Positions 23,801 to 36,089 of a stretch of 64,000 bases of DNA are shown here, piece by piece (positions within the stretch are counted from its first letter, which is position 1; every line of letters begins with the position of its first letter). The stretch comes from Oehlia diaphana (taxonomy: Eukaryota; Glomeromycota; Glomeromycetes; Glomerales; Glomeraceae). The notes beneath the pieces were generated by a model that was given only the letters and a program-made list of their open reading frames with translations, was not told the origin of the DNA and did not search any database. The position numbers and the translations under genes are program-made. Where the stretch lies: NCBI GenBank assembly GCA_003833135.1, contig QZLH01000568.1, positions 3,788 through 67,787 on the forward strand. The letters run 5' to 3'.

Positions 23801-26800
23801 ACTTCATTTTCAACGTTTTCTACGGCTGAAGAAGTTGATGCAGTTGAAGTTCCAACTACATGATGTAATTTTACTTTATCTGCGTCATCTGCTACTTTTT
23901 CTGCTGCTAATTCTGCTGAATCTTTAACATCTTCAGACCTACTATCAGCTTCTTCTAATATTGTACTTAATTTACCAGAGCTCTTCAAGTCGCTTATCGC
24001 TCCTGCTACTGTTATTTTACCATTATCTACGGCGACCTGATTTAATTAATTGAAAAGCGATTAATCTATGATCGAGAATTTTTGATAAAACTAACATAGT
24101 GTTCGAAATGTTACCAAGTAAGAAGCTCCACTCAAACCTAATCTTATGTGATGCGTGACTAAAATAATCGTTCGTCCTTTCATAAAATTACCCAATATAC
24201 AATTATTCATTAAATGCTTAGCAGTATGTGTGTCAACTGCACTTAAAACATCATCCATCAAGATATGCTGTGCTCTAGAATAAACCGCTCTAATCGTGAT
24301 TCAATTTCAAATATAAATGTTAGACACTGACTTAATAAATATTTATTCAAAGGAAAATAGGGAACCTTGCTAGAGAAATTCTTTGCTTTTGTCCTCCTGA
24401 AAGAGTAATTCCTTTCTCTCCAATCTCTGTCATATCACCATCTTCAAAAATTTCCAAATCTATTTCTAGAGAACACATTTTTATCACAGCCTCATATCTT
24501 TCTTCATCGCAAGGTAGACCAAAAATAATGTTTGACTTAATGGAAGCATTCTGAAGCCAAGCTTGTTGAGAAACCAATGCAACACTATTTGACAATATCC
24601 AATTCGATGGATTAAGTTCATAGGTTACTAGATCTGCTGGAGACTTTGGACAATATACTCTTCCACTTATAACGTTAGTTTCTTTAAAATTAAAACCACG
24701 TTAATACTTTGAAATATACATTGATATAACTAATCGTTGATCTCTATAATGAATCATTATAATTCTAGATCAACATTATAGAGAGACAACGTTATATGAT
24801 CGAATCAAAAAAAAAAGAAATTTTACCTCCAAGTAGTGACATTAATAATAGAGTCTAAGTAAAAAAAAAAAAAAAATTTTTAAAATTGTATCTACAAAAA
24901 AATACGAATTATATTTCATAATATTCACCTTTCCTGATCCTGTTGGTCCACCTAATTTAATAGAAAAAAATAAATAATTTTTCAAAAGATTCAATTCCAA
25001 AACTCCTTCAAATCAAGAAGACAAAACTTACATATTATACTTAATTGTCCAATGGGAAAATCTAAATTTAAATTTTTCATTTTAAATTCTTGTTCCTCAG
25101 CATTAATTTTTTCATCACCAAGTCTATTCCAAGTAATAGTAGCATTTTCAAAAGCAATTTTATTCCCTCGACCTAATAAATTATCTCCATTCTCTAATTC
25201 TGAATCAGTAATTTCATCCTCATTCAAAAAATTTTCAATTCTCTTTAAACTGACATAAGCCTGTGAACCATCCATAAATACTTCGGGCAATATATTAAGA
25301 GCAAATCTTAATTCAAAGAATATTGATAAAGAGGTAAAAGCTATTGATGCTGTTAATTCGTTTCCTTGAACTTTGGTAAAAATGTAAAATGATACAATTG
25401 TTACTAGCACAGGAGAAACGATCCATACTAAATCAAACAATGTCAGTTGAATATAAGTACTACGAAGTTGTTTGAGCTCTGAATTACGCGAATCTAAATA
25501 AAGAAAAATATTATAAATAAACAGAAATATTCGTATATTCGTTTAAATAAATAAGATCAATTAATTTCATTCATTCATTCATTCAATAGTATACCTAATA
25601 TACGATTTTCCCAATTTTTTTCCCACGCATAAAATTTAACCATACGAATTCCTTGCAATACCTATTACAAATAAAAATTAATGTCAATTTTCTACCAAAA
25701 AAACGCCGGAAACAATTTTTTTACTTACCTCGTTCATCAAATTAACTCTTTTGTCCCTTGCTTTCATTAATTTATCCTGAGTTATGTTATAACTTTTTGC
25801 GGTTTGATGATTAATTGGTAATATTAAAACCATCACTAATAGTCCATATAAACAACTACTACCTAATAATTGATACAAAAAATAAAATCCCACACCCAAC
25901 TCGATAGGGCAATCAACGATGCTACTCCACCAAGTTGCAAATTCTGATATTCTATTAGAATCTACTGCCATTAAGTTTGTAATTTTTCCAACAGTGCTAT
26001 TTTGATCTTCATCATCCGCATCTTCATTATCTTTTCCGGAATTTTCGTCTTCCTTTTTGTCATCATCATCATCATCATCAAACGAAGTAATAGTAGAATC
26101 ATATCTTTTCAAAGATTTTGAATAAATTTCAGAATTAAGTTGTGCTTTTACAACTACTTGTAATACGCATGAAGACCAATACCAAACTTGTGCTACTGAT
26201 AATTGTAAGGTTATATTTGAAAGAAACATTGCAAATATATAAATAAGACCCCATTCCAACTTTTCCCCATATTGATAATTTTGAATAAATTCGATAAATC
26301 GATAAAGAAATGCGAAAGGAGCATAATAAAGTATTCCCGTAATTACGGTGAATAATAATTGAATTAAAATAACTTTCTTATTTGCTTCCACTATTCGATA
26401 TAAAAGAGAACGATCCCGCCGTTTTTTAAAGTAATTATACAATGGAGAGGTTCTTAACGAATAAGGTAACTGATCAAAATCAGAATCATTGAGTGAAGAT
26501 TGATAATAGGCCTTTTTCATTAATAGATCTACTATGTTGAACATAATAAAATCCCATAATGAACAATACTCAGTTGCATAAACTGGTCTATTATTATTTA
26601 TTAATGGAGGACCTCGAGGAGTTGTAATAGAAACTATTGTTATTATAAGAGATAAAATGAAATTTGCTAAGGAAATTAAAACTTCAATTCGTTTTATTTT
26701 AGAAAAGTTTACAGAATTAGAGTGAGAGTATAAAGCGGAACGAATTTGCAATAAAGAGCAAAGTACTGCAGTTAAATAAAATGCTGTCAGATGGAAATTT

Positions 26801-27257
26801 ATAATCCATCCCCATTTTCTTGAACCTGATGTTATACCAATTACTGTTAAAATCAAAGCATATAACTAAAAAAAGAAAATAATTAATAATTAATTAATAA
26901 ATAAAGCAGATCAAGTCAAATAAAGATTAATTTTTTTTTCCTTACCCAGCAAATCATTAATGCGATATTTAACAAAATACTGTGTTCATTTTGTTCATTT
27001 TCATTTCGCATATATCTCAAATGAAATAAAAATCCAAAGAGTCCAATTTGTAAAAGGATAATTACGATCTTCGTTACATCCCTTTTTACGGTTGAAAAAC
27101 GTGTACTACCAATTGGAATATCACCTGTATCTTTGCTTGATAGTTCTTGATATCCACACGGTTTGCAACTACTAATCCCCTGAAAGAATAAAATTATTGA
27201 ACTTAGTGAAACCACTACTACGGACGGTATTGTCTCCAATGATTCCATTATATCCAT
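20803..27257 (-). CDS. ABCC-type (MRP/YCF1-like) full ABC transporter, 20 exons, 1635 aa
   Basis: Exons, 5' to 3': 27257-26946, 26865-25729, 25661-25595, 25493-25032, 24951-24929, 24854-24827, 24681-24366, 24289-24115, 24036-23733, 23653-23066, 22992-22967, 22886-22838, 22771-22745, 22666-22555, 22486-22424, 22359-21922, 21833-21673, 21594-21243, 21154-21030, 20945-20803. All introns are GT-AG and the phases add up to 1636 codons. Order: an N-terminal TM bundle (TMD0-like), TMD1 with the FYAWE motif, NBD1 ([30 protein letters not shown]), an acidic/Ser linker, TMD2 and NBD2 ([46 protein letters not shown]). NBD1 has Asp where a catalytic Glu is usual and NBD2 keeps the Glu, the normal ABCC asymmetry. 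Likely exports glutathione- or other anion-conjugates, or loads them into the vacuole. NBD2 has a Ser/Arg-rich insert before its signature. The gene looks intact. Confidence 0.9.
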
Positions 27258-28695
27258 ATCTGTTTACTTAAATTATATTTTGTGTTTAAAAAAAGAAAAT
27301 TAGCCAAATTGATTACTCACATTTATATATTTTTTTTTTTTTGCCGCAATTTGGTAATCATTACCAAATCAGACTTATGCAATTATAATTTTAGCCATAC
27401 GCCGTTTGCCGTAAATGGTTAAGTCGAAATATCGAAAATACGATTGTAACTGCGCATAATTAAAGAAAGTTACGCAGTATTTGTTTAGAAATTTCTTTCG
27501 CAAACCATATTATTATTCATACAATGAAAAATTCTCAATTCAATTGGAAAATTATTATCAATAATCCAAATCGAAACAAATTCAATGGATAATAATCTTT
27601 GTTTTCTCTATCGATATTTTTATGTCTATATGAAAAAAGGATACGTATAATTGAGATTTTCATACATCACAGGTTAATCTATTTTATGATATATAGAATA
27701 CAATAATATTAAAGGTCTTTATCCTTTACATGCTACTGTACGAATTCGTGAAAATCTTTTCGTATTTTCATAATGTTCTTTGATTCTACCCTTTTTTGTA
27801 CCGATTGGATGAGCATTTACCATTTTCTATTTTTAGAAATTTAGAATATTAACCATTTGCGTTCTAGGCTCTCAACACGACAAAAACTTATTTACAAATG
27901 GTACCGATTGTTTGGGATTAAGTAAAAGTTGCACAGATTTCAAAAAATAAAATTCATATGATCTACAAATAATATAATGTAAAGCGGAAAGATTTATTTC
28001 ATTACACGATCATGTTCTCATTATATATAATCCAAGATGCTTTTTCAATAACTATAATTACTTTAAATGGATAGTAATTCCTAAAGCTAAGAAGAATAAA
28101 TTAATGGATCTCCCGAATTTAATCTCATACCTTAAAGATGATGTTAACGATAAAAGTTACTCGATAGGTTGTTAACTTCAACCATCGAATTAGTAATATT
28201 TTTTTACATCCTTCTCTTCATTCTTGGGTAACAAAAAATATAAATTTGATGTAAATCTAGGCGTGAATGTTACACCGATGCAGTCAAATTCAATTCTTAT
28301 TATATTCTATCAGAATGGCGCTATGTTTACAAATGAAAGCATGTCATTAATCATTTTTGGTCTCATGATATTATTTAATTGCATATTTTGCTTAGTCCTA
28401 TTACTATCAAACAATGAGAATTGATTACGTAAAAATATTAAAATATTCTGTATTTTCGTGATCATTTCCTTTCGCTAAAAAAGGTTAATCGACATTATAT
28501 ACACAGCATAGGGTATTATATATTCATAAAATAATATATGGTAAATTTCAAATAATTATTATTACTTCTGAATTATAAAATTTCTTTATTGAGAACTGCT
28601 CAAATGAATCACACATTTGAAAAAAAATTGTATATCATTATTACAATAATAAAATCATTCAATTAAATCTCGCTAAATATCACTATTAAACATTA
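27258..28695. other. Intergenic between the ABC gene and the first BTB-SPRY gene
   Basis: Includes the upstream region of the transporter (T tract near 27330). A 66-codon frame at 28224-28424 begins with TTG, not ATG, and is not called. Nothing else is recognised. Confidence 0.45.
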
Positions 28696-30225
28696 CTAAT
28701 GAGGTTGAATTCGAATTTGTCCTGGATATGATAATGATACGACAGGGTAAATTTTTGATGGAAGTTTCCTCCACGTAGAAATTTCTGGATACCTTTTATC
28801 ATTGATTGAGAACGCTAAAGTTTTTTCATTCATATTCAAATGAACGGTTATCTTATCACCCTCCGCATAAGTCGCTTCACCACGCTTGAATTTACTATCG
28901 TTCCAATAAAGCCCACTTGAAGCGAAAACCCATCCATTCCTTTGATAACCCGCAAAACTTTCTACATCAAAACTTTTACCCGCACAAATACCAATATACA
29001 TTTTTTTGCATCCTTTATCAACGATTAGATTCCACTCATATATACCTTTATCATTAATTAAAATTTTTCCTTTAACATTTTCTGTTGCTTTACAACTACT
29101 CAATGCTCTCACAGTAGATCCAGTCTTTTCAATTACAAGGTCAGATCCACATGCTGACTCATCCCAAATAAAATTTAATTTACTAATGGAAGGTGGAGCA
29201 TTAACAATAGGGGAGCGCAAGTTATCCGGAGTTAAAGTTTCAGAAGTGGGAAAAAAATTATTTTGATTGGCGGTAACAGGAGACAAATTATTTTGTTTAA
29301 AGGAAACGGGAGTTTCAGTTGTAAATGATGAAGGTAAACTTAGATGATTTCTAGCGTAAAATCTATAGGCGTCAACTATCTTTTCAGGCGTAATAATATC
29401 CAATGGTTCTAGTACATCTGTCAAAATTTTTCCATCTATACGTCGAATATCAATAAATTCAAGTAAAGGAGTTAAGATTTCAGTTAATTGTGGACGAAAA
29501 AGGTGAAATTCTGTATTTTGTACGATGATATTCGAATCTTGTATTTGATCTATTTTATCCATAGTAGGTAAATAATTTTCAAGCATTTCTACTGCATCCT
29601 TTGAAATTTGGTGTGCTACATGGATGATCACAAATCGAAATACTTCATATTCCGTCGCTGGCAAGGATTTTCCCTTCCCTCTTACATATGATAAAAGAAA
29701 TTTTAAAGCAGGGAAGGATAGTTGATTATATTCAATAGTGTTCAAGGGCATTGATGATACATATTCGGCCAATATTTGAAGAAGAGAATTTTCTTCCGAT
29801 GGTGACAATTTGACAAGAGCTCTTGATAATAATTCTGGAACATTTGATTCTGCCGATGGTTTCAAAAAAAATCCAATTACTCTAATAATATAATCCGAAA
29901 GATTCTTTAATTGGAAATAATCTGCTGCATGGTAAATATCGATAATAGTATCATTTTTCAATTCTTCAGCTGTACAAAATCCGGTATATATATAATTGAG
30001 TATAATTTTCATGGCAATTGATTTTATCTCAGGAAAACGTATCTGATTTTCATAAGTTTCTTTCATCCCATTATAAATAAAACCATTAAACACTTCACAT
30101 CTTGCCGCCAAAATTGCCTTACACGCGTAAAAGCTTCCATCTTCGCATACGATAGTGATATCACTATAGTTTGGGTTGTTTATTAACAATCTCAAATCAG
30201 TTGCTAACGAATATCCCTTTGCCAT
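28696..30225 (-). CDS. BTB-SPRY protein 1 (509 aa)
   Basis: BTB/POZ fold at residues ~1-115 (LRLLINNPNYSDI, ACKAILAARCEVF, YIYTG), a BACK-like helical part to ~240, a Ser/Asn/Pro-rich linker longer than in its relatives (~290-350) and a C-terminal SPRY domain (YEWNLIV, YIGICAG, GWVFASSGLYWN, KITVHLNMNEKTLAFSIN, LPSKIYPVVSL). It ends IRIQPH like the rest of the family. BTB proteins usually act as substrate adaptors of CUL3 ubiquitin ligases; SPRY binds the partner. The start at 30225 (MAKGYSL) aligns with MTRGYSL of the paralogues. An in-frame ATG at 30372 would add 49 residues with a hydrophobic stretch, which I regard as 5' untranslated but cannot exclude. Confidence 0.85.
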   Translation of the reverse strand: MAKGYSLATDLRLLINNPNYSDITIVCEDGSFYACKAILAARCEVFNGFIYNGMKETYENQIRFPEIKSIAMKIILNYIYTGFCTAEELKNDTIIDIYHAADYFQLKNLSDYIIRVIGFFLKPSAESNVPELLSRALVKLSPSEENSLLQILAEYVSSMPLNTIEYNQLSFPALKFLLSYVRGKGKSLPATEYEVFRFVIIHVAHQISKDAVEMLENYLPTMDKIDQIQDSNIIVQNTEFHLFRPQLTEILTPLLEFIDIRRIDGKILTDVLEPLDIITPEKIVDAYRFYARNHLSLPSSFTTETPVSFKQNNLSPVTANQNNFFPTSETLTPDNLRSPIVNAPPSISKLNFIWDESACGSDLVIEKTGSTVRALSSCKATENVKGKILINDKGIYEWNLIVDKGCKKMYIGICAGKSFDVESFAGYQRNGWVFASSGLYWNDSKFKRGEATYAEGDKITVHLNMNEKTLAFSINDKRYPEISTWRKLPSKIYPVVSLSYPGQIRIQPH

Positions 30226-30537
30226 TTTATCGTTCAAAGTAAGACAAATAGAAAAAGAAAAGGAAAGAGTAATGTAAAAAAAAAGAAAAAATAAGTTTAC
30301 GTAAAATTTATCCGAGCGGAGAAGAGCGGAAGAAGGGTGAGATGGTTGTAAGAAGAAATTTGATTTATACATTTCCTAATACGCGTATTATTACGTAATA
30401 ATAGCCCCCTGATGCATGTATAAACCCGAAATTTCCCGTTTTCTAAATTTTTGAAGATTGCGTTTTATTTCCAACGTATTCCGTATTAGAATAGTCGATA
30501 TTCAGGATATATTAATGGAGCATCCTTAACTTACGCA

Positions 30538-30660
30538 TCATGTGTACGATATTAACGTACGCACCGGCCGGAGTTAAGTTTAACGCTATCACGTGCAAAT
30601 GCATAACTCCTAAACTCTGGTAGGATGTACGTACGCACGGTGCGTACGTTAAGGAACCTC
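30538..30660. mobile_element. 123-bp MITE with perfect 9-bp TSD
   Basis: Flanked by ATATTAATG at 30529-30537 and 30661-30669. The left end reads GAGCATCCTTAACTTACGCA and the right end, reversed, GAGGTTCCTTAACGTACGCA; the similarity continues for about 30 bp. A 9-bp target duplication fits Mutator-like (MULE) elements. Confidence 0.85.
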
Positions 30661-30946
30661 ATATTAATGATTTACTTAATTTCAGCCCAAATGTATTAAT
30701 TCCAGCCAGTTTTGTAGACGATCTTGATGATCACCGAATAAAAAATGAGGCTTCTAATTTCTGCAGCAACAAAAAGAGTGTCTAATCGCGGTGACTAGTT
30801 TTATATATGGTAAATTTCAATAGTTTAGACAAATTCTGCTAAGATATTTAAAAATAATATAATATCTTAAATTTTTTAATTCATGATTATTGCTAAGACG
30901 ATTTCTATTTGTACACTATGTGTTTGAACACAATTTCCAAAAAAAG

Positions 30947-31142
30947 GGAACGTCTAAAGCCGTGTTCGATCACGTGACATTAAATTATTTGTCGCCCCTC
31001 CCATCACATCCCAGTTTTCCATTTTTACTATTTATCCTGGGGACAGAATTTTTTCGAGTTGTGAAAATTTATTTGTCACATATCTATTCATCACTCCCCT
31101 ACTATGAAAAATCACGTGATCGAACACGGCTTTAGACGACCC
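30947..31142. mobile_element. 196-bp inverted-repeat element with likely 10-bp TSD
   Basis: A perfect 27-bp inverted repeat (30951-30977 against 31112-31138, starting CGTCTAAAGCCGTGTTCGAT) frames the element. Outside it is CCAAAAAAAG at 30937-30946 and again at 31143-31152, a plausible target duplication although A-rich. It may be nested in a larger inverted repeat: GTACACTATGTGTTTGAA near 30911 is echoed in reverse near 31354-31375. Confidence 0.75.
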
Positions 31143-31152
31143 CCAAAAAAAG

Positions 31153-32427
31153 TAAATTTTTATGCTGATCATTTAATGTTAAAAAAAAAAGCAAAAAAAA
31201 GATTGTTAAATAACTCAAAAATAACATTCAAAACCATCTATGACATACTAAGTAAACTTGCAGAACAGACCAAAATACACCTAATATACATTTCTTTTAA
31301 AGATTTATTTATTAGAATTTTTTTTACAAAATCTTTTTATCGAATCACGTGATATGTGTTTCAAACACTAGTGTACATTAAGAAATTTTCATTGCTAAAA
31401 TATAATAATAGTTTCATAAACCATTTCCGTTCCCAAATTTCAGTTTTATTAACACACTACGACTCTACGTCACCCTTCAATATGTTCAATTATGTGTAAC
31501 ATGATATCCTTAATCGGTTAGATTCAATTAATGATAACTAAGTTTGATATCAGAAGTTAATGCAGCAGGTATCGAATTTCGGATAAATAATTAGAACCGA
31601 GACCTTCTGTTTATAATCTTTTTGTACAAATAATAAATTAATTTATTCAGGAACAAAACGATTCGTTCTTTAGAAATTAAAAAATAAATATAGGTCTTAT
31701 GAATTACCTAGAATCATCATTTTAATCACGAATAAGCGTTATATTTTAAATTAACTGATGATCAAACAACTTAGTAATACAAAGATAATCTTTAAATTAG
31801 CTAACCAGATTGGGCAAAATTATTTTCAGCCGCACTAAATGTAACGTGTCAATCACAATCATGCTGTCTAAAGTAAAACATTTCCCCCAGTCTCCAAAAA
31901 AAGAATATTATCAAGTGAACGGTTATTTTCTTTATATTTATACCGACTGATTCCATTAGTTTAAATTAGGAAATTTTCAAGAAAATCATGGAGTTACGTT
32001 CATGAAAAAGGAATTATTTGTTACTTATATAATGTACATATTTTTCGCGTTTCGTGAAATTTTCGATTTTGAAATATTTATGATGAAATAAATAGTAAAT
32101 TACGCAGAGTATTTATTCTTTTCTTTGTCCCTATTTTTTGTGCAGTAATCATGTGAATATTCGGCAAATTATCTTTATCATGCGATATAGAAGATTTTTG
32201 TGATCGACGCCGCCATTTATATTTCCTGTAGTGTAACTTAAACTTTGTTCCTGTAAAGCTATATTAAAAGAGCGGTCTCCCTAAATTGAACATATTTTTT
32301 TTTACCTGGATATCAAAATAAGATCATAAATTGGAATAAATACCCAAAGAGTATTTTTATTATTTTTTAAAATTTTTGTCATTATATTTCTTCATTATTT
32401 TATTAACAAAAAAATTTTTTTCCAAAA
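31153..32427. other. Intergenic and 5' flank of BTB-SPRY gene 2
   Basis: Beyond the outer arm of the inverted repeat (to about 31375) I see no supported feature. Confidence 0.4.
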
Positions 32428-33837
32428 ATGACGCGAGGACATTCATTAGTTAAAGATCTGAGTATGTTAATTGATAATTCAAAATATAGTGACATTGAAA
32501 TTATATGTGAAGATGGTGTTAAAATTTATGCATGTAAAGCAATTCTTGCTTCTAGATCTGAAGTGTTTGATAGAATGCTTTATAATGGAATGAAAGAGAG
32601 TTATGAAAAACAAATCTTTTTTCCGGAAATTAATTCATCATCTATGAAAGTTGTCATGGAATTTTTATATACTGGACGCAATGTTGGTGATTTATTAACA
32701 AGTGATAATATTGTTGGAACTTATCATGCGGCTGATTATCTTCAACTTCCTGATCTTCAAGATTCTATTGTTGAAACTCTTAAGGAATCTTTAAATCAAC
32801 GATATTATAGTGTCGTACCAGAATTGTTATCTGAATCTATTGAAAAGATGTCTGAGACTGCAGAAAATTCTTTTCTTTCGTTATTAACAGAATCTGTTGC
32901 TAAAATTTCATTAAATACTATCGATTATAGTAGACTTTCATTTGAAGCATTTCAATATTTATTATCATACACTTTTAATAAAGAGAAACCTTTCGCTACA
33001 CCTGAATATGAAGTTTTAAGATTTGGAGCAATCCGTGCGGCGTATCAAATCTCAAATGATGCTGCAACTTCACTTAAGATTAGATTACCAACTTTAGATA
33101 AGATGGGTTGTCCTAGGAAAATAGATTCAAAAATATATGATGGTGAATTTATTATTAATCGTTCAAAGATTGCTGAATTATTGACGAATTTAGTTGATCT
33201 CATTGATTTTAGACGTATTGATGGAAAAATTTTAAAAGAAATTATTGATCCATTAGAAATAGTTCCTGTTGATGTGATTATTAACGCTTATCGATTTTTA
33301 ATTAAAAATAAAAATTTGCCCGCTACTAGAGGGATTCCTTACACGGATGATAAATCAGGATATGTCTGGGATAAACAAGCTAGTGGTTCTCAATTATCTA
33401 TTGAAAGGAATGGTGCAGTAGTTAGGGCTATAAGAGGATGTTCGACACATCAAAATGTTAGAGCGAGTATCGAAATATTTGATTTAGGTATTTATGAATG
33501 GGATGTTATTATTGAAAAAAGTTGCACCTATGCTTGGATAGGAATTTGTTCATCAGAAGAATTTAATTATGAATGTTTTGTTGGAGTTCAAGCAAGTGGT
33601 TGGGTCTTTGGATCAAATGGACTATGTTATAATAATAATCATTGCATAAATTATGGTACGACTTTTGGTGAAGGAGATATAATCACCGTTCATTTAAATA
33701 TGGATAATAGAACTTGCGCATTCTCTATTAATGGTAAAAAATTTCCTACGGTTTGTTCTTGGACGAATCTTCCACCAAAAGCGTATCCTATGGTATCATT
33801 AAAATATCCTGGAAAGTTTCGAATTCAACATCATTAA
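32428..33837 (+). CDS. BTB-SPRY protein 2 (469 aa)
   Basis: The only member of the cluster on the + strand. BTB at ~1-115 (LSMLIDNSKYSDIEIICEDG, ACKAILASRSEVF), BACK-like ~120-240 and SPRY ~330-465 (YEWDVII, AWIGICSSEEF, GWVFGSNGLCYNN, ITVHLNMDNRTCAFSIN, KAYPMVSL), ending FRIQHH. It starts at ATG-ACG-CGA-GGA like its relatives and is a single exon. Predicted CUL3-type ligase adaptor; the partner bound by SPRY is unknown. Confidence 0.88.
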   Translation: MTRGHSLVKDLSMLIDNSKYSDIEIICEDGVKIYACKAILASRSEVFDRMLYNGMKESYEKQIFFPEINSSSMKVVMEFLYTGRNVGDLLTSDNIVGTYHAADYLQLPDLQDSIVETLKESLNQRYYSVVPELLSESIEKMSETAENSFLSLLTESVAKISLNTIDYSRLSFEAFQYLLSYTFNKEKPFATPEYEVLRFGAIRAAYQISNDAATSLKIRLPTLDKMGCPRKIDSKIYDGEFIINRSKIAELLTNLVDLIDFRRIDGKILKEIIDPLEIVPVDVIINAYRFLIKNKNLPATRGIPYTDDKSGYVWDKQASGSQLSIERNGAVVRAIRGCSTHQNVRASIEIFDLGIYEWDVIIEKSCTYAWIGICSSEEFNYECFVGVQASGWVFGSNGLCYNNNHCINYGTTFGEGDIITVHLNMDNRTCAFSINGKKFPTVCSWTNLPPKAYPMVSLKYPGKFRIQHH

Positions 33838-35460
33838 ATTTTTGGTTTTTTTTTTGTTATTATTTTTTTTCTTTATTTTCATATGAAATTTCATTAACAA
33901 TTTTTTTTTTTTGTATAATTATGAAACACTTTCAATCCCAATTATTTTTTTTTTTTTTTTTTTTTGAAAAAAAAAAAATGTAAAAAATTATGTAATTTAA
34001 CAACCAATTCTTCAAAAATTCAATAAATCGAAGTTTTTAATTCATTAATTATATTGTTATTTTTTTTTTTTAATGAAATCGTATTTTTCTTTCGTAAGAA
34101 TTTGAAAATTAAAGAAAAATGTTGGCTAATTGGCATCAGGGTACTTTATCAACAACGATTTGCAGTAAATTGCAGGAGTACGATGTATATTATATAATAA
34201 TCTATTTACGTCGTGGCCGTCGTGCTTATTATAAATGGTCCAATTTTGCAAGATTGATTTATTATAAATGAAACTAGTATACTTTCTGCTAATAAAAACC
34301 GATAAACCAGATGCAATCAATTAGGTTAATAGAATAAATAAATACATTATAATTTAATATCTACTTATGCAATATAATAACTTTGATGCTCCTTTACCTG
34401 CGATTGTAATAAGAAATCCTGCCAATTGAATGTATTAAGCCGAAGCTACCCTGCCGTCCTCTGATGAGTAGTAATGATACAATTACCCAGTGAAGAAATA
34501 TTAACCAATTAACTTCCAAAAAATCATATTATTTGGTAAGAAAATTCGACATGATTGGCTATTCTACAAGACGAATTTTTCGCTAACTATAAATTCGTAC
34601 ACGACAAAACGGAGAGAATGGACATAAAGGTTGCGATTCAAAGTATGGAACAGCAAATAAAAATGATAAGGGTAAAGAAATAGTCAAAAGATATGATGAA
34701 AAGGAGGATATTTTTGCAGGACAGTATAGAGGTTTTAAGAAAAAAATTACCGGTTGAAGGGATAATTACCGGATGGAGGGATTAATTAACGAAAAATAGT
34801 CCATATAACATTTTCTTTTTCTTATTTGTATATTGTTTTTTTTTCTAAAGATTGTGGCTATTTCATTTCATCACTAATTTTCACCGCTGTAGACTGTTAT
34901 GCAGAACATTAAGATTCGTTAATCGTTACGTATCTGATCAATCATATGTTTGGTCTAAGTATTTATGTGATGCTTGTAATTTTATATATTTAAATCTACT
35001 TCAATAAAGAAATGCGTGCCAGTAAAAAAAAAAAAATTGCTATACTACGAGGCGGATGTGATTTTTTGTTTTTAGGACCAGCATGATATTCATTTGTAAT
35101 ATCTGATCGCAATGAGATTGCTACACGTGCTTGATAATGCAACAACGTCGTACTAATCGCATACTCAATACTTCACCTTAGTGCGAGCTTTTAGGTCTAA
35201 AGTTATTATTAAATAATCTTTTATTCTTTAATGATTAACCCGATTTATTTACCACAATTTTTTTTTAAAAAAAAATTATTTCTAATCTCTCAGCTGGTGG
35301 TACTGTAATGTTGTACTCTCCAGATCTACCATAAGTTCCGGCTAGCTAATGATAAAATACTTGATCCAAATTTTATAAATTACATTCTTAGATTATAGTA
35401 ATCCGAATTCGAATTCTAAATCTAGTACAAATATACAAAACACAAAATAGACTTTTATAT
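33838..35460. other. Intergenic between BTB-SPRY 2 and the hAT relic
   Basis: Starts with several poly-T tracts (3' flank of BTB-SPRY 2). No gene recognised; frames are short and without motifs. Confidence 0.4.
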
Positions 35461-36089
35461 AGTGCTTCGACCTGTATCCGGACCGGATTGATCCGGATTT
35501 TTTTTTTTCTTTCGGATATCCGGATTTCACGGTTTTCATCTGGTTTATAATCCGGATGAAAAATATCCGGGTGAAACGAAATCCGGATGAATTTTTTAAT
35601 TTTTTTTTACATATCACCATATCTACATACAGTATATCTACATAGTAAAATATTTTATCACGTGACACCGTTAAATTTTCTGATTTTGAATAAACATGGA
35701 GTAAACTTTATGTACCTATTATGGAGCTTTTAAAGAGCACGTATTAAACGTATTTTTTCCTGCTCTACAACTTTACTTAAAGGTCAAAGTAGGGTTTAGA
35801 ATGAAATTTTTGACTTTTATATATAGTATAGGGAATGCGGGGAATGCACCTGCGTATAAATTTAAACTCTTATTATAATATCACTTTAATTAATAATAAC
35901 TTTAATATTTATTTTCATCATATCAAGTTTATTTACAAATAAAAATAGTAAATTACAATTATTAAAATAAATTTCTATTATTTCATTTGATTCACATTCA
36001 TCCTCTGTTAAATCATTTTCTTTTACAGTTAAAACACATCAATACGATCCATAGTTTGCATTTTACGCTTAAAAATACCATTTTTCAAA

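Noticed and set aside
28224..28424. 66-codon + frame with one hydrophobic stretch
   Set aside because: Begins with TTG, no ATG at a suitable place, no splice support and no recognisable family.
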